Source: Sipunculus nudus
Lineage: Eukaryota > Annelida > Sipuncula > Golfingiida > Sipunculidae
Length of the DNA stretch: 64,000 bases
Reading direction: 5' to 3'
NCBI GenBank assembly: GCA_026874595.1
Contig: CM049314.1
Coordinates: forward strand, 27,419,729-27,483,728
Shown here: in pieces, positions 1 through 11,159 of the stretch
Position numbering within the stretch: the first letter of the stretch is position 1
How the letters are laid out: each line of letters begins with the position of its first letter
Notes under the pieces: model-generated
Told to the model about the DNA's origin: nothing
The model's database searches: none
What the model saw: the letters and a program-made list of their open reading frames with translations, nothing else
Translations under genes and position numbers: made by a program

Positions 1-65
1 GAGACCTGGATTACATTGAGCCTGTTGGTTACGAAAACCCATTGCATGTCGGGTATTTTAATTAG
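1..65 (+). CDS. 3' end of a coding exon, cut by the window edge
   Basis: The frame from base 3 is open to a TAG at 63-65 and reads about 20 codons ending PLHVGYFN. The last part closely resembles the end of the exon at 5603-5858, which ends PRHVGYSN, and the similarity continues at DNA level around the stop. I therefore read it as the last codons of a paralogous gene whose body lies left of the window. The tyrosine-rich tail (DYIEP, GYENP) looks like a cytoplasmic tail, but no domain can be seen here. Function unknown. Confidence 0.5.
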   Translation, partial: DLDYIEPVGYENPLHVGYFN

Positions 66-641
66 AAACTAATAGGGTTCCTTTCACGTGCCTATTAGTG
101 CAAGTCATAGCTTCTAGTAATAGATAATTTATTATATTTTCATATTGTCGTTTCTTTTCCATGTTTTTGTGGGTGTTGTGCCACCATCGGATATAAGGGG
201 TGCCTTCAGGCTAGTCTGGAACTATGGGGGCCCGTCACCTGGCAATGTCCACATATTCAAGAAAATATAAAAATAAATGTGTGAATAAGGGAACAGCTTA
301 AGAGGGCCATGCAATATAAAACAATGTATAATTCATTGTGTCATTCTAACGTCATTTTTTTATCTTAATATTCACCAGAAGGATGACGAACTCATTGAAA
401 TATCGCCGTGTTCTTGTTGCTAATTGTGATAGTTGTGCTCATATTCTCAAATGTTTCTTTGACAGAGCGTCGTCAGGATAATATTGACCTCTAGACATTC
501 GGGACAGAATTGTAAGAAATGGAGATTAGTAAAGAGCGTGACAACAATGATGCCATTGCAGTTTATTTGCTTTGCTACTGATAGCTTTGGCGATCTTCTG
601 CGCCACCTTGAGTGGCCATTGTAACTACCTGTGTACACATA

Positions 642-705
<64 letters not shown>

Positions 706-2973
706 TTTCCTTAACTCCACCTTGAGGGCTATGGTAACTACTTTTGTACACAAAATAAACTTTAATAGATGTGTTTTGCATATTTAATATCACACATATT
801 TTGTATTATTTATGGAAAATTATTTTCTTATAAGGATGTTCTCCATAACTGATAATATAATATAAACCAAATAAATACATTTTATTAGCCTTCAACATAC
901 CAATTAACCAAAACTTATTCCTTTGTTTATTTGATTATTATATAAAAGATAGTAAAATAGGTAATTATGCATTCGTGGACTTTTATACACTGCTTATATA
1001 TAATCTCTTTTCAATTACACAGTAGTTCTTTCATGGTGTGACACACAATACAAAGGATATAATTTATTTACCATTAGTAAAGGCCCGATCGTAAGTTTTG
1101 ATTTGCCCAGAAAATAATGGATTTTATTTTATGTACATTTTCCTAAGCATTATTTTAAATAACTGTTGGTTATGATTTACATGAATCAGTGATTAACGTC
1201 CCAGGCATGCTAATGAAACAATCAGACATCATGGAGTTAGTGTTTAGAAGGTTTGCTTTCAGAAACTGTATATGTACAATTTTAAAATAAAGATTTGTTT
1301 TGCTTAGATGCAGGCCAATGCGGAATATGAACGTGATGTTTCACAAATAAAAATTTGAACACGTTTGTCCTTTTGGCCTTGAACTGCGATCTTGGCGGTA
1401 AATGGCTCCTTGACCACCGTGTGATTCTGAAACCTTGTATCCTGGTTATACTTCCCGGCGCGTTTGACAGAAAAACGTACGAAAAATGCTATCGCGAGTT
1501 TCTTTCTTTCTCTATTTTCTTGGGGGGGGGGGCAGGAGGGTCTTGGCCGGTGGACTAATATTATATATCATAAGTGTATAAACGGGTAATAGACCCAGTT
1601 TTAAGGTGTGCTGTGCAAAATGAAAATAGAAAAAAATGCTTGAAATGGCAGATTTAAGCATGTGTGGAACTGGCATTTGACTCAGTCAAGCCTCACTTGC
1701 ATGGTCACTAAATGGGACAAAAACAATCCACATGACTCTCGATCCCTTGTCATTCTTGTCATATGCCAGCATGCGATAATGATGAACCCCCAATTCATGC
1801 AGGTAATCTTTCTGCATAATGTTGAAAAGACCACAACAAGCGTCGCTGCTCTTTCATTGTACATTTATATGTTCAACAATTCTTGAATCAGGTGTATCAC
1901 TATCAAGGGAAGCACATGCATAAGTTTCTGTTTATATTTCAATACCACGCCACGGATAGTACACCGCAAAATAGTTCAACAGGTGTATCAATAAATAAAA
2001 TATGTTTGACGGACAAATACCTTTGGTTGAAAACATTTGGGATGGATGTTATCGATGCATACTTTATATTTGCTCAATTTATTTTTGTAAATTACCCTTC
2101 TAAGGCGAAATGGCTCGATTTTGGCGCATAAGTGTGCTGTGCCCATAAATTGTGTACTTGAGACCTATCCTTGACTTTCATAAAATATGTCATGTGTGGA
2201 GAATGCTGCAGACCTACAGAGCTGCGTAGAAAACCATGTTGAAACCTGGTTGAGGCATGCTCTCATAGATAGCATGTCTAACATGGTCAGATGGTATATA
2301 CGTGTTTGATGTTTTAAAATGTAGATTAAGCGATCTAGGTAAAACCACCGGGTCTTTTAAATATCCTCTAAATGATTGTACAGGTCTGAATATACGCAAT
2401 TACCATATATGATAATGACAAATGATGTCGGTTATTATAGATACAATATATGACCGGATATATGGTATATATGGTTATGACAGTTCAAGAAATAATATGT
2501 ATTTTTAAGGAATGCTTAACATGTATATTAATGTATAACGATTTATCGTAGTCTAATAGAAAACTTATATTGCAGTAACCATCCCGAGCCTTAACATTCG
2601 GAAAACCTTGCAATCCGACGGTGTTTTGTAAAAAATAATGAACGGAATCCATGGAAGTTAGCCTTAACAAACCGACAGCTATGGACTCCGACTCCGACAT
2701 GACATTTCCCGAAACTAACAAGGATACCGACATATTTTCTGACTTGACAATCCGACCAGTATATTGTCCTTTGATGTCTGTCGTCGGGTTCATGCACACA
2801 GCACTCTGATTAATAAGGCGTGAAATCCATGGATGCCTAGTGTTCTAACCGTACCGTTATTGAGTCAATTCGGCTTACTTATTAAGTCAGTTTGGATTCG
2901 TTTGTGGCAGAAATGAACCTCTTCGTGTGTGGAACACGCAAAGGTGGAGAACAAGACCGGGGAGCTTATCTAG
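66..2973. other. Non-coding AT-rich sequence with no supported gene
   Basis: Apart from the (AT)n array at 643-703 and its flanking duplication, this stretch is AT-rich with frequent stops in all frames. Open frames at 1355-1558, 1662-1886, 1883-2131 and 2485-2799 (-) are under 105 codons, show no recognisable domain and have no convincing splice context. A run of nine G lies near 1525. Confidence 0.5.
602..757. repeat. (AT)n array flanked by a roughly 40-bp direct duplication
   Basis: An uninterrupted AT run spans about 643-703. The sequences on each side are similar to one another in the same orientation: 602-642 starts CCACCTTGAGTGGCCATTG and 717-757 starts CCACCTTGAGGGCTATGG, and both end in GTACACA. 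The unit of about 115 bp was duplicated with the microsatellite lying between the two copies. The IYIYIY open frames across it are artefacts of the repeat. Confidence 0.8.
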
Positions 2974-3258
2974 GCACTCAACAGCGGTGACCACGTGACC
3001 GGTGAGGAATACCTCGCATTGGACAACATGGAGCTCACGGAAGCAATGGCAACGGCCGCTGTTATTGTGTCAATGGTCAAAGAAGACGGAGGCGGCAGAG
3101 ACAGCTAGTCTGAGGGAGAAACTCTCAGAGAAGCGCCTGGGGAAGTGGAAACATGGGTACAGCATATGAAGGAGCAGGGCTTCGCTGCAGGGGACGTTGA
3201 TGCCGACCGCGGACTGCTTAGAAAAGTCCGTGAAAATCAAATTAAAAGAACCAGATAA
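2974..3258 (+). pseudogene. Probable pogo/Tigger-type transposase C-terminal relic
   Basis: One frame is open for about 95 codons from 2974 to the TAA at 3256-3258, with a single internal TAG. It begins GDHVTGEEYLALDN, continues with acidic sequence after MELTEAM, and ends RKVRENQIKRTR. The EEYLxxDN start and the acidic stretch recall the C-terminal linker of pogo/Tigger and jerky-like transposases. No catalytic DDE domain is visible on either side. GC content is clearly higher than in the surrounding DNA, consistent with an imported coding relic. The family call is tentative; it could be a host exon with a sequence error. Confidence 0.35.
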
Positions 3259-4550
3259 CAGACAGATTTTGCTTGTATTCATGTACATGAACTCAGTAGA
3301 TCAATCGCCTGTTCATTTATTATGTACATTTGGTTAATGTTTGCACAATCCAGTCAAATAAGCAGGAAAGGTTATTATTTGCTTTCCAAGTAAGTTTTTT
3401 TTCGGAATACTTGCAGGGTCAGTCTAGATATTTTAATTAAGTCACTTAATTTCACACATATGTAGGCAGGTAGAAAAATTATTTTATTTTTTTTTAAACT
3501 AAATACATTTTCATTACAATAGAGATTGATGTTAGAAAAAAGAAGCGATATAAAGCCCGAAATAGGTATGTAGACTGGTCGAAAACTTCCAGATTTTTTA
3601 ATAAATGATAAATAATTGCATTACAATAGAAATTTGAAAATAATAGCAAATTAATGCGAGAAATATATTTGTATATATCATCATAGAATATTTCCATGCT
3701 CAGTCCAGCTAAATATGTTACTTTATTTCATTCCTTTGTAGGCAGGTATAGAATTGCCCAAGAAGGGTCAGACAAATCGCTGCAAGTGCTATAAAGTAAA
3801 AGTGTTGTGTAATTGACAGCATAAATTGTAATAATAAATGAGGACAGATTCAATTTAATTCTTATAAAAATAAACCACATGTTCTAACTTCACTGTTTTG
3901 ATGAGTAATACCATATCTGTCGGATAAAACCATACAAATGGTATGCTAGTATTCAGCATAACAGTGGCATGAACCGTGAAGATTAATGATGTATAATTCA
4001 ATTATGTGCTTACTTTTTTGTTCTGGGTTATATCATATCGGGTAATAACATATATAAAAGATTGATAGAATTCAGAATAGGAATATTCAGGAGTAGTAAA
4101 TCCATGCATGCAGTCTGAATTCAGTCGATAATGGAGAATAAATAAGAATGTTGTCTCTGATTTGATTGGCAGTTTATATGTGAAATTGCTGGCCCTACAT
4201 GTTTGGAAATATTCCCTAGAATTTTGGGTAAAGGCACGAAGTCCCCGAGTGAATCAGTGATTACACGTATTTACTAAAGTTGTTAGTGAATATGTGTATT
4301 TCCTGAATTCAGACATTCACTTTAAAATTCATGGGAAATGTTGATCATTTTGAAACATTTAAGCTCAGTTGTGATATTATTTTTGTGTGAATCGAATTAT
4401 TATATTCTTATTCGATAATATAACATAAAATGATTAACTATCAGTTGTCTGCAAATTTGACAAGTTCGTTAAATCTGTCGGAATAAGTGGTACAAGAGCC
4501 AAATGTTGACATTCTTGGTCATACAGCCAGAAATTTACGCGTCATATATA

Positions 4551-4618
<68 letters not shown>

Positions 4619-5312
4619 CCTCTGATGTATTATATTTTTGGAAATAGTAATGAAAAAGCTTAAGTTAAGGCTGAACATATATTTAACCATATATGCAGGC
4701 ATACATGCTATGGTTATGCAATTATTTACATATTAAGTTAGGATAATATAGACCCTGATTTACGATAACGAGGGACCAAAAGAAGCATACTTTGTCTCAT
4801 ATGCTCAAAGAAAATTACCATGCTGTATTAATAATCGACGCAATTTTCTTAGAACTTTGGATGACTCAGAATATTGGATAATGTTGGGGGTAATTTAATC
4901 GTAGGATAGATACTTTTAATACGTCCATGTGTAGATTAGTACTTATCTGCTTTCCGTCAGCTTTTTGTTAGGGCGAATAAGAGTATAACCATGAGTATAA
5001 CAACAACCGGCTAAATCCATGGAATGTAAAAGGAAGTATTTCTTCCAGTGAAGTAAAGAATTATATGTCATTAACTGTTTATTTATTCTGCAGATCAGCG
5101 AGACATTGACATTACATATTTAATTTTTTTGCAGTTTGTATAATAAGTTACATGCTTTCAAACTTATCATTTTAAACCTACACCTTTCATTTTGATTTCC
5201 AGAAAAATAAACCTATCCTCCCGAGAAAAAAAAATGAAGAAAATTATCCAATACAATTAATTAAAAATCCCACTATTTGACGAATACGTATAGGTATTAA
5301 ACTGATCTTTAC

Positions 5313-5365
<53 letters not shown>

Positions 5366-5602
5366 ATCATACAAGGTGTTATTATTAGATTTCAGAAGTT
5401 TCGGATGTTTGCACCCATTCATAACAGCCCTCTGTGACTTTACAATTATTGAGAAAATTAATTAATATTTTTTTATCCTTTTTATTTTATTTTATTTTGT
5501 TGTGCACAACGTTGTCTGTATAGCCATGGTTTCTAGCATTAGCTTATTCTTGCAGATAGTTGCTTTAGGCTATGGCTTCCTTCTTTGATATGTCGCATGC
5601 AG
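3259..5602. other. Non-coding AT-rich sequence with two (AT)n arrays
   Basis: (AT)n arrays occupy about 4534-4616 and 5313-5363. No open frame with a recognisable domain was found. This may be intron sequence upstream of the terminal exon at 5603, since no first exons for that gene were located. Confidence 0.5.
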
Positions 5603-5858
5603 GAAAAAACGCACATGTGAATCGGCTTCCCTACCCATGGAAACCGATGGTGACGCAATTACAGCCCACGCCTTTGGTGTGGTAGTCCCTGCACCGCTTT
5701 TTGAAGATATGACAGATGATAAAAGCAGTGAAACTACAAGGAGAATTACAAGATCACATGGGTCTTGTTTCCTTTGTTGTCTAAACGAAATGCTTGACCA
5801 GCACTTTTTTGAGCCTAAAGTTTACGAAGGCCCAAGGCATGTCGGGTATTCTAATTAG
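5603..5858 (+). CDS. Terminal exon of an unknown, probably membrane, protein
   Basis: A plausible 3' splice site (GCATGCAG) ends at 5602. The frame is then open for about 85 codons to a TAG at 5856-5858. The exon begins with a basic stretch (KKRTCE), as expected just after a membrane segment, then an acidic Ser/Thr-rich tail (FEDMTDDKSSETT), CFLCCL, and an end FEPKVYEGPRHVGYSN. That end matches the fragment at 1-65, indicating two paralogous genes or a duplicated exon. A methionine at 5637 would give a 73-codon stand-alone ORF, but the paralogy and upstream splice site favour an internal exon. A link to the LRR-Ig gene at 41733 is only a guess. Confidence 0.45.
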
Positions 5859-5906
5859 GAAGTATGAAGTTTTCTTCTACATTCCATTTCCCAAGACAGT
5901 TCCGAG

Positions 5907-5910
<4 letters not shown>

Positions 5911-5947
<37 letters not shown>
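5911..5947. repeat. (AT)n microsatellite
   Basis: A short AT-dinucleotide run just downstream of the terminal exon. An open frame across it (5864-6109) encodes IYIYIY and is not credible. Confidence 0.85.
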
Positions 5948-5952
<5 letters not shown>

Positions 5953-6828
5953 GTTTAAAAAGGGGTTCGATTGCATGTTTATTTTGCTGTTTTCTGTTTA
6001 CGCTGCTAGTTTTCCCAATCCTTGGCTCCTCCTTGCAGAACTATATGAAATAAATAGCACTGGAGAGGTGTGGATAGCTGTAGTCAGTAACGCAAAAATA
6101 CACCCGTAATCGCGCAACTAGGTACAGATTATTACGGCCAGTAAAAAGCACCATATTTCACAACAATCCTTCCCCCCGTTCCTGAGAAAAAGTCTTCAAA
6201 TGAAAGTTTGAACAGTGGGCTGATGCAGTAGTTACAGATTATAATTGCCCAGACGCTGGAAAGATGGGCATCGGACAGGATGGCATGGTTTAACAACAGC
6301 CCATCAGCCAATATAGGCTGAAGGCAGACATTACTTGAATTATTTTATGGTTTTATTTATTAACGTACTTCATTATCAACCTAAAATGTAACTCCTGTGC
6401 TTATTCGAATATTTCATCACTTTATCACATATTTAAGATAAGCGTCGTTCATATAAAGTCTAATAAGGCTGCATTTCCGCTCAACGGCACTTTGACACGA
6501 CCTCAATATAGAGATTTACACTTGTCAGGAATGCAACATTTATCGAGAAAGAAAGTCCTGATATTAATTATGTAAGTTGCTGATAGTTAGATTGTAATTC
6601 CAGGAAAACCGAATCAGTCTTTTTTTTTGTAATTCATATATATTTCTTAGTACCGCAGGGGCATAGTATCCCGAGACAATTAATCCCCCTACCCTTTAAG
6701 AATAGGCCCCCCATATTCAGGAGGATAAACTGACAATTCGCAAGCAACTATGGTTTCTTCCATCTATCAACTTGAGAAACAATATTTTTCACCAAATGTG
6801 GGGGCTAATACGGTGAATCACTCTTAAA
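5948..6828. other. Intergenic sequence, nothing recognised
   Basis: No coding frame, RNA gene or clear repeat was recognised between the (AT)n run and the start of the 277-bp tandem repeat block. Confidence 0.4.
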
Positions 6829-7680
6829 AAGGGGGGTTAATTTATATTAATGGTACGGTAGGTGGCGCCACCTTGATGGTTGACGAGAAAACTCTCCAAG
6901 ATGGATGTACATGCTAAAATTGCAGACCAACACATTGAACGACTACTTAGATATGAGCAATTTATACCTAAAACAAATGAACGGATGGACGACAGACGAA
7001 AAAAATGGCAGATGGCACCACCAGTCCTGAGCACAAGATAAAGAAGTCAAAGATCTATGGACATGCACAGTTTCAGACCAATATGGCACAACACTCCTAA
7101 GACAAGAGCATTAATTTATTCCACGAGAAGACAGTTGGCGCCACCAGTCTGGTTTAAGAGAAGACTTTCGAAGATGGATAGATAAGCCAAATTTAAGAGC
7201 AATACCTTGAACCACTCCGGAGATATGAGCAATTTTCACCCAAAGCACATGAACAGATGGACGCCGCGAGAAAACGATTGCAGATGGCGTCACCAGTCTT
7301 GAATAAAAAATGGAGGGGACCAAGTTCTACGGATATGCACAATTTCAGGCCAAGATTGCAAATCACTCCTCAGAAAAGGGCATTAATTTATTCCACACAA
7401 ACGGAAAGGTAGGTGGCGCCACCTGTCTAGTTTACGAGAAAAAAATTCCAAGACGGATGGACATGCCAAATTTCAGACCAATACCTCTAACCACTCCGGT
7501 GATATGAGCAATTTTCACCCAAAACACGTTTACAGATGGACGTCATGGGAAAACGATTGCAGATGGCACCACCAGTCTTAAGTACAAGATGGCGGAGTCC
7601 AAGATCTATGGATATGTATAATTTCAGCCCAATACGGCACATCACTCCTCAGAAAAGGACATTAACTTATTCTACAACAA
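6829..7680. repeat. Degenerate 277-bp tandem repeat with a GGTGGCGCCACC palindrome
   Basis: Successive units restart at about 6861, 7137 and 7414, each with the core TGGCGCCACC followed by a GTTTACGAGAAAAC-like string and later ATGCACAATTTCAG and ACTCCTCAGAAAAG strings. The palindrome is intact at 6861-6872 and 7412-7423. Spacings of 276 and 277 bp show true tandem amplification followed by divergence. The short open frames here (6837-7034, 7111-7323, 7310-7507) are frames through the repeat, not genes. Confidence 0.8.
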
Positions 7681-9112
7681 GTGGCCCATGGGCCATGACG
7701 ATCAGCTGAATTCAAGGAATGATGAACAATGAGCAAAATGACTGCCAGAGTGCAAACAAGTCATGAATTTTGTGAAGAGTTCTTAGAAATGGGTTTTAGT
7801 GGGCTTTTGGACAGATGACAGTCTCAAAAATAAAGAAAAAAATTCGTAAAAATTAGAAAAAAAAATACAGGTGGCGCCACAAGTTTGCAGGAACTGATTG
7901 AACATCCCATGATCAATATTCATGCAAAGAATCATGGTGATCACTGCAGTAGTTATTTAGATACTTGAGCTTTTGTATCAAATTTTGCATTATTCTGGGG
8001 GTACTTTGGAGCCCCATAGCTCGAAGGATATGGGTAACAGAGACCTAATTTCAGGTTTTCAAGGGGATTGGCTGAGTGGTAAAACGCTTGGCCATCACCG
8101 CTGGCGACCCGGGTTCGATCCCCGGCGTGGCTATGAGAGTGGGTCGTAGTTGCCCGTCCAAGGCCGGTGGTTTTCTCCGGGTACTCCGGTTTCCTCCACC
8201 TCTGCAGACTACCGAACGCCATCACCGGAGCCATGGAGAGTGCCTCGATTAGTTATAATAACCATTTGTACAATCCATGTAAAATAAATAAGTTTATATT
8301 TTTTTAATGGACCTCCCTGGATATCAAGTTTGAAGATTCCAGGTCCAGTGGTTACGATTTGTGCCCTGTAAACAAATGACAGTTTCATTTCAGGTCTGAA
8401 AAAAAGAAAAGAAAAATCCTAAAAGTTGAAAAAAATTAGGTGGCACCACCAGTCTATAGGAAGTGATGGAATATCCCATGATGAATATTCATGCAAAGAA
8501 TCATGGTGATCAATGCATTGGATGTTCAGATATTAGAGCTTTTGTATCAAATTTTCCATTATTCTGGGGGGGGGGGGGTACTTCGGAGCCCCATAGCTAA
8601 AAGAATATAGGTAATAGAGACCTAATACCAGGTTTCCAAGAAGACTTTTCATGGATCTCTCCGGATGTAAAGTGAGAAGATTCTAGGTCTTGTCATTACA
8701 AGATGTGCATCTGTTAACAGAGGACGGCTAATTTGAGGTCTCAAAAATAGAGAAAAAAATCGTAAAAATCGAAAAAAATACAGGTGGCTCCATCAGTCTG
8801 CAGAAACTGATGATCAAAATCCACACACAGAATGATGGTGATTAAAGCATTAGTTGTTCAGATAATTGACCTTTTGTATCAAATTTTTCATTATTCTGGG
8901 GGGTACTTCGGAGCCCCATAGCTTGAAGAATTTGTGTAACAGAGACCTAATTCAAGGTTTCCAAGAAGATTTTTCATGGGCCTCTCTGGATATAAAGTTA
9001 AAGATTTCCAGGTCCAGTGGTTACTATTTGTGCCTTGCTAACGGCCGGATGGCCGGACGGACGACGGACAAAGAGTGATCGCTATAACTCAGATGACTTA
9101 CAGTCTGAGCTA
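7680..9112. repeat. Three tandem 344-bp repeat units ending in a hairpin
   Basis: It opens with the recurrent boundary string GGGCCATGACGATCAGCTGA near 7690. Units restart near 7824, 8394 and 8738 with GGTCTCAAAAATAGAG-like sequence and run through TTATTCTGGGGG, GAGCCCCATAGCT and GGTTACGATTTGTGCC. The first two spacings are both about 344 bp once the 227-bp SINE in the first unit is removed. The last unit ends in an ACGGCCGGA-type stretch and the hairpin at 9079-9110. A G run lies at 8570-8578. Confidence 0.75.
8064..8290 (+). repeat. tRNA-derived SINE inserted in a 344-bp repeat unit
   Basis: The head has a textbook RNA polymerase III box A (TGGCTGAGTGG, near 8069) and a perfect box B (GGTTCGATCCC, near 8111), spaced as in a tRNA gene. 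The body contains GGTGGTTTTCTCCGGGTAC and CCGGTTTCCTCCACC, familiar from bivalve SINEs, and the tail is AT-rich (AAAATAAATAA). It splits a repeat unit: GGTTTTCAAGG lies before it and AATGGACCTCCCTGG after it, strings that are adjacent in the other units. No folded tRNA anticodon arm or CCA end is seen, so this is not a functional tRNA gene. Confidence 0.8.
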
Positions 9113-9900
9113 AAAACGGGAACGAAGGTGCCGCTACCTGTCTGATTTACGAGAAAACTTTCCATGATTGATAGACATGCCAAATTTCAAACCAATACTT
9201 TGAACCACTCCGGGGGTACGAGTAATTTTCACCCAAGGCACATGTACAGATGGGCGCTACGGGAAAACGATTGCAGATGGCGCCACCAGTCTTGAGTATA
9301 GGATGGAGGAGTCGAAGTTCTCAGGATGTGCACAATTTCAGCCCAATTGTCTTAATCCCTCCTTAGAAAAGGGCATTGATTTATTCTACAGAAACGGGTA
9401 GATTGGTGGCACCACCTGTCTGGTTTACGAGAAAACTTTCCAAGATGTATGGACATGCCAAAGTTGTGATTGCAGATAGCGGAACCAGTCTTGAATACAA
9501 GATGGAGGTATCCAGTTTTAGCCCAATTTGTTTATTAGACTTATAATGCTAGCAGTACTGTCAAGTGGCAATGATGGGGGTATTTAACGGCACGAAAACA
9601 GGAAGAGGATAATAGGTGGCGCCACCATTTTTCTGTACATGACAACACTATCCAAGATCTTCGGTCAAGTTCATTTTTGGAACAATCCATGAAGGATATA
9701 TATAAAAATTTGTGTGACACCCCCCCCCCCCCCAAAAAAAAAATGGATCTATTTAAGGTCAAGGTCACTCTGCTGTTAAATGTCTTGACCCAATTTTAAA
9801 TATGTTTCGTCCTCTCACCCATATTTATTCATGTATCAAGTTTGGTAAAGATCCATGAACTATTTTTGAGATACTGCCTCCAATATAAATCTCTGCGGCG
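9113..9900. repeat. Further 277-bp repeat units and degenerate copies
   Basis: Units restart at about 9127 and 9405 (277 bp apart) with GGTGCCGCTACCTGTCTG and GGTGGCACCACCTGTCTG. Another exact GGTGGCGCCACC lies at 9615-9626. A run of 13 C followed by nine A is at about 9721-9742. No gene is present. Confidence 0.65.
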
Positions 9901-11159
9901 GCGCGATTGTGCTCAAACCATAGTATCCCGACTTTGTCTGGGTTTACAATAAGTCAGTGTATTCTTAATCACCTAGCCTGTCAGTTGGATGATTTTCACC
10001 GCAGTCAAGAGGGTTTTTTCCGGACCTCTTCGTTGATTAACCCAAGACATGCCACATGTGCCACATGGCTTTTTTAATGCTTTTCATTTAGACTAGGCCT
10101 CTACATTTTTTTCCTGAGAAATTTCACACATCAACATTTTTATACTAGATGTTTCTAAGTGACGTCCCATTCAAATTTGAAGACAGGATTATCAATCATC
10201 TCAATGGTACAGGGTACATTAATATTACCTTCTTTCTTGAAAGTTTCTCAAAACATTATCAGAATATACACAGGAATATTTTACCAAAAAAAGTAAGCTC
10301 TGTTTAATCTTATTTCCATTTGCCATTCTCTCATCACAAAAAAAGGGAACGCTTGCGTGTTTGTAGCAGTCGTAGGTAGATTCTGGTCGCCTTGTACTAT
10401 TTTAATGATTGCGGAAGATTAAGAGAGTTCGATGAGTTATGGATCATGCCTTCGTTTAGGATCGTTCCGTATAATGAATATGTTAAATAAGCCATCACTG
10501 TTGAAATAAACAAGCTTCTTTATAGCTGAGGTGTTATGTTGTTGAACATGAATTTCAAATCTATACATAATAATTCCCATAACATTGTCTACGCATGATT
10601 ATACTAATTATTATTAATAATAGATGTTCATAAAGCCTTTAATTAAACCCACGCAGTTTTCTGTGATTCTTGTCTTAACTTCTCATGCAGGTCAACCAGT
10701 TCAGTATAAAGATGAAGTAAATCTTAATGGAGAGATAATATTTCTTCACACCTTTGTTAGAGCGACCTGGTTTATAAAAAATAAGTTGCATATGCTCAAT
10801 TATGATTTAATTTCTGAAAATCTATGCGAAAGATCACGAAGATCACATACGTCAGATCGGCTACGGTTGAAACGCTGGACGCCAAGTTGGGAGAGGTTCA
10901 TTCAAGCTAAATTGATTGGCCTTAATCATAGTATATACCTGATCAAGTATGGACGATGAAAGTTTAAAATGATTCAGCGTGTGAGGTTACAATCCCTACA
11001 TTCTTTCTATCATGAAAGTTCTATGTATTTTCTGTGTTGCTAAGTCTTGTTGTAAAAGTCTGTTACCTCATGCTGTTTTGCTAGGATCCTCAAAACCTAT
11101 TTCAAATGTGTACCAACATTTCAAAGTTCATATGTCTACAAACCTATTTTCTTCTAATG
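9901..11159. other. Sequence upstream of the LINE, no supported gene
   Basis: An open frame of 111 codons at 10624-10959 (+) has no recognised domain and does not look like a LINE ORF1, so I do not call it a gene. The remainder is AT-rich with many stops. Confidence 0.4.

Noticed and set aside
643-703. ORFs encoding long IYIYIY runs here and at 5911, 30145, 31253, 33345, 41048, 50017 and 57667
   Set aside because: They are translations of (AT)n microsatellites on both strands, not proteins.
8064-8140. Functional tRNA gene
   Set aside because: A and B boxes are present, but the anticodon arm and acceptor stem do not fold and a SINE body with an AT-rich tail follows.
6829-9112. CRISPR-like array
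   Set aside because: Units are 277-344 bp and diverged, with no short constant repeats and unique spacers, in a eukaryotic genome.
10624-10959. LINE ORF1 or host gene of 111 codons
   Set aside because: No RNA-binding or coiled-coil pattern and no resemblance to L1-type ORF1 proteins.
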